Assembly (NCBI GenBank): GCA_018396405.1
Contig: JAGTQD010000009.1
Coordinates: 1 to 34,546 of the forward strand
Length of the DNA stretch: 34,546 nucleotides
DNA from: Candidatus Bathyarchaeota archaeon
GTDB taxonomy: Archaea > Thermoproteota > Bathyarchaeia > Bathyarchaeales > DTEX01
Reading direction: 5' to 3'
Shown here: piece after piece, positions 33,354 through 34,546 of the stretch
Layout: the number at the start of each line of letters is the position of its first letter
Position numbering within the stretch: the first letter of the stretch is position 1
Translations under genes and position numbers: made by a program
Notes under the pieces: generated by a model
Database searches by the model: none
What the model was told of the DNA's origin: nothing
Seen by the model: the letters and a program-made list of their open reading frames with translations, nothing else

Positions 33354-33806
33354 ATTGATGAATTAGATCTTCAAATAATTAAGTTGTTGCAGGAGGATTC
33401 AAGAATCAGCTATAATAAGTTGGCTAGTAGGCTCGGGGTTTCTGTTGGAACAGTATATAATCGAATAAAGTGTCTTGAGGAAAAAGGTGTTCTAAGGGGT
33501 TACACGGCTATTGTCGATCCTGTAAAGGTTGGATACGGGATAACCGCCATAATACTTGTTCAAGCTGAGGGGACGCATCTAGTTGAGGTGGAGAATGAGA
33601 TAGCAAAGATTGATAATGTTATCACGGTTTATGATATAACTGGAGATTTCGATATCGCTGTAATAGCCAGGTTTAAGGATAGATTTGAAATGAACCATTT
33701 TGTTAAGAGACTATTATCGTTGCCCCATGTAAAGCGCACAGTCACAAATGTCGTCCTAAATATTGTAAAAGAGGACTTCAGGGTAAAAATATCAGATAAC
33801 CTTTAG
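33354..33806 (+). CDS. Lrp/AsnC family transcriptional regulator with non-canonical or damaged start
   Basis: About 150 residues: a winged helix (IDELDLQIIKLLQEDSRISY, recognition helix VSVGTVYNRIKCLEEKG) and RAM effector domain with TGDFDIAVIARF. The conserved first helix begins at an ATT codon (33354), exactly where the paralog at 20000 has its methionine, and no ATG, GTG or TTG lies between that point and the in-frame stop at 33333. A canonical TTG exists only at 33384, which would remove the first helix. An ATG at 33332 after AGGAGG is one frame off; deleting a single base would join it. Probable local regulator of divergent glnA. Confidence 0.75.
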   Translation: MDELDLQIIKLLQEDSRISYNKLASRLGVSVGTVYNRIKCLEEKGVLRGYTAIVDPVKVGYGITAIILVQAEGTHLVEVENEIAKIDNVITVYDITGDFDIAVIARFKDRFEMNHFVKRLLSLPHVKRTVTNVVLNIVKEDFRVKISDNL

Positions 33807-34322
33807 TAGATCCGAGCGCGTTATTATTCCAACGAGCTCACCTTTCCTCATAACTAAGACTCCTGGATGAACCTCTAGCAGCGGCTTTATCACACTTATA
33901 TCAGTATCCTCTGAAACCGTGGGGAGAGGTGGCTCCATAACCTTCTCAACAGGTTCCTCAGATATATTTGGACTTAGATTGCGCACAATTCCCTCCTCGG
34001 TAACCATGCCAATAACCTTTCCCCCCTCAACGACTGGTACCTGCGAAATGCCATATCTCACCATTATCTCACTAACATTCTTTATCTTCTCCTTTGAGGA
34101 CACCGTTATAACCTCTCTAGTCATTATCTCCCTGCATGTCTTTCCACGCTTGCTGGTTAATATTTGAAGAATCTTATTTACTGTGGAGAGTCTTGGATCA
34201 ACCTTTCCACGTTCTATCTTTGCTATGTGCGCCTGAGATACCCCAACAAGCCTTGCAAGTTCACTCTGAGTTAAACCAGCCTCCAGCCTCATCTTTTTAA
34301 GTAATGATCCAGTTATTATCAA
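33792..34322 (-). CDS. XRE-type helix-turn-helix protein with two CBS domains
   Basis: 176 residues. N-terminal Cro/C1-type helix-turn-helix (LLKKMRLEAGLTQSELARLVG, SQAHIAKIERGKVDPRLST, about residues 5-45) followed by a pair of CBS domains (ITVSSKEKIKNVSEIMVRYGISQVPVVE and MEPPLPTVSEDTDI... ending VGIITRSDLLKVI). CBS pairs bind adenine nucleotides such as AMP, ATP or SAM, so this is probably a regulator that senses energy or methylation state. The TTG at 34322 is preferred: GGAGG lies about nine bases upstream; the open frame extends nine codons further. It overlaps the Lrp gene by 15 bases, tail to tail. Confidence 0.85.
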   Translation of the reverse strand: MIITGSLLKKMRLEAGLTQSELARLVGVSQAHIAKIERGKVDPRLSTVNKILQILTSKRGKTCREIMTREVITVSSKEKIKNVSEIMVRYGISQVPVVEGGKVIGMVTEEGIVRNLSPNISEEPVEKVMEPPLPTVSEDTDISVIKPLLEVHPGVLVMRKGELVGIITRSDLLKVI

Positions 34323-34470
34323 ATAAGAATAACCTCCAGTTATAACCAATAAATCTATTTCTTGGCGTAATTAATATTTATTTCCCTCTGGAATTCTAGA
34401 GCTTACACAGAGATTTACAGGAGATTGGTTCAGATTATATATTATATTACATATTTTTTCAGTTTTGTAT

Positions 34471-34487
34471 ACCGAAAATTATATATT
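34471..34487 (+). promoter_or_regulatory. BRE/TATA promoter near the window end
   Basis: ACCGAAAATTATATATT combines a BRE-like CCGAAAA with a strong TATA box (TTATATAT). Start of transcription would fall near 34510. It lies in the 196-base A/T-rich stretch upstream of the XRE-CBS gene and could serve a gene beginning at 34534. Confidence 0.5.
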
Positions 34488-34533
34488 CAGAATACACATA
34501 CTCTTTTGGAAGGAATTTGCGGAAGGAATAGGG

Positions 34534-34546
34534 ATGGAGAACATCG
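34534..34546 (+). CDS. Possible start of the next gene (cut off by the window)
   Basis: ATG GAG AAC ATC begins at 34534 after AAGGAATAGGG, in the right place relative to the promoter above. Only four codons are visible, so neither the product nor the reality of the gene can be judged. Confidence 0.3.

Noticed and set aside
1-34546. CRISPR arrays, insertion sequences, prophage or integrase genes
   Set aside because: I saw no regularly spaced repeats, transposase, integrase or terminal repeats. Gene content is housekeeping and biosynthetic throughout.

Overview
The window reads as a piece of an archaeal chromosome of about 44% G+C by eye. The evidence is the end of the archaeal spc ribosomal operon (uS5, uL30, uL15, SecY) followed by a DUF106 insertase-like protein and archaeal-type Cmk, archaeal-length uS7, PurS/PurL/PurQ, a histidine tRNA with introns, a PPP-type phosphatase, Lrp/AsnC-type regulators, BRE/TATA-like promoters, and the tetrahydromethanopterin C1 enzymes FwdA, FwdC and Mch. 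Frequent TTG and GTG starts and short intergenic gaps fit this. An anaerobic TACK-group archaeon of Bathyarchaeia type, with an archaeal Wood-Ljungdahl branch, is my best guess; the phylum is inferred, not proven.

Layout. 1-4254 (+): rpsE, rpl30, rpl15, secY, DUF106, cmk. 4238-5746 (-): archaeal prepilin peptidase and a DJ-1/PfpI protein. 5883-6182 (+): a stand-alone Lrp ligand-binding (RAM) domain. 6250-6411 (-): a possible tiny zinc-binding ORF in an otherwise empty stretch. 6452-10989 (-): a purine operon purS-purL-purQ followed by a 2,4-diaminopentanoate-dehydrogenase-like gene. 11087-11214 (+): tRNA-His(GTG), which I interpret as carrying two introns. 11401-14458 (+): a secreted/anchored NEW3-type beta-sandwich protein with an ABC-2 exporter ATPase and permease. 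14468-19867 (-): a complete-looking run dapA-dapB-lysC-asd-lysA, divergent from an Lrp regulator across a 27-bp palindrome. 20389-21596 (-): chorismate mutase and prephenate dehydrogenase. 21725-22639 (+): a divergent carbamoyltransferase. 22723-26886 (+): rpsG, fwdA, fwdC, mch. 26894-27940 (-): FrhB-like ferredoxin-type protein. 28014-29913 (+): PPP phosphatase and a core-only MetE. 29919-33220 (-): glnA, two RAM-only proteins and a homocitrate/Re-citrate-synthase-family enzyme. 33354-33806 (+): an Lrp protein with a damaged or unusual start. 33792-34322 (-): an XRE-HTH/CBS regulator. 34350-34546: promoter and perhaps the first codons of the next gene.

How it fits together. The window is mostly biosynthesis: purine (FGAM synthase), lysine by the diaminopimelate route, phenylalanine/tyrosine, glutamine and probably 2-oxoglutarate or 2-oxoacid elongation, methionine methylation, and CO2 reduction on methanofuran/H4MPT. 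Five Lrp-family proteins (two with a DNA-binding domain, three RAM-only) lie among these genes, which suggests amino-acid-sensing control. The most noteworthy items are the doubly interrupted tRNA-His, the divergent transcarbamylase with a changed active site, the symmetrical dapA/lrp operator-promoter, the glnA-RAM-RAM-synthase operon, and the Lrp gene with no canonical start.
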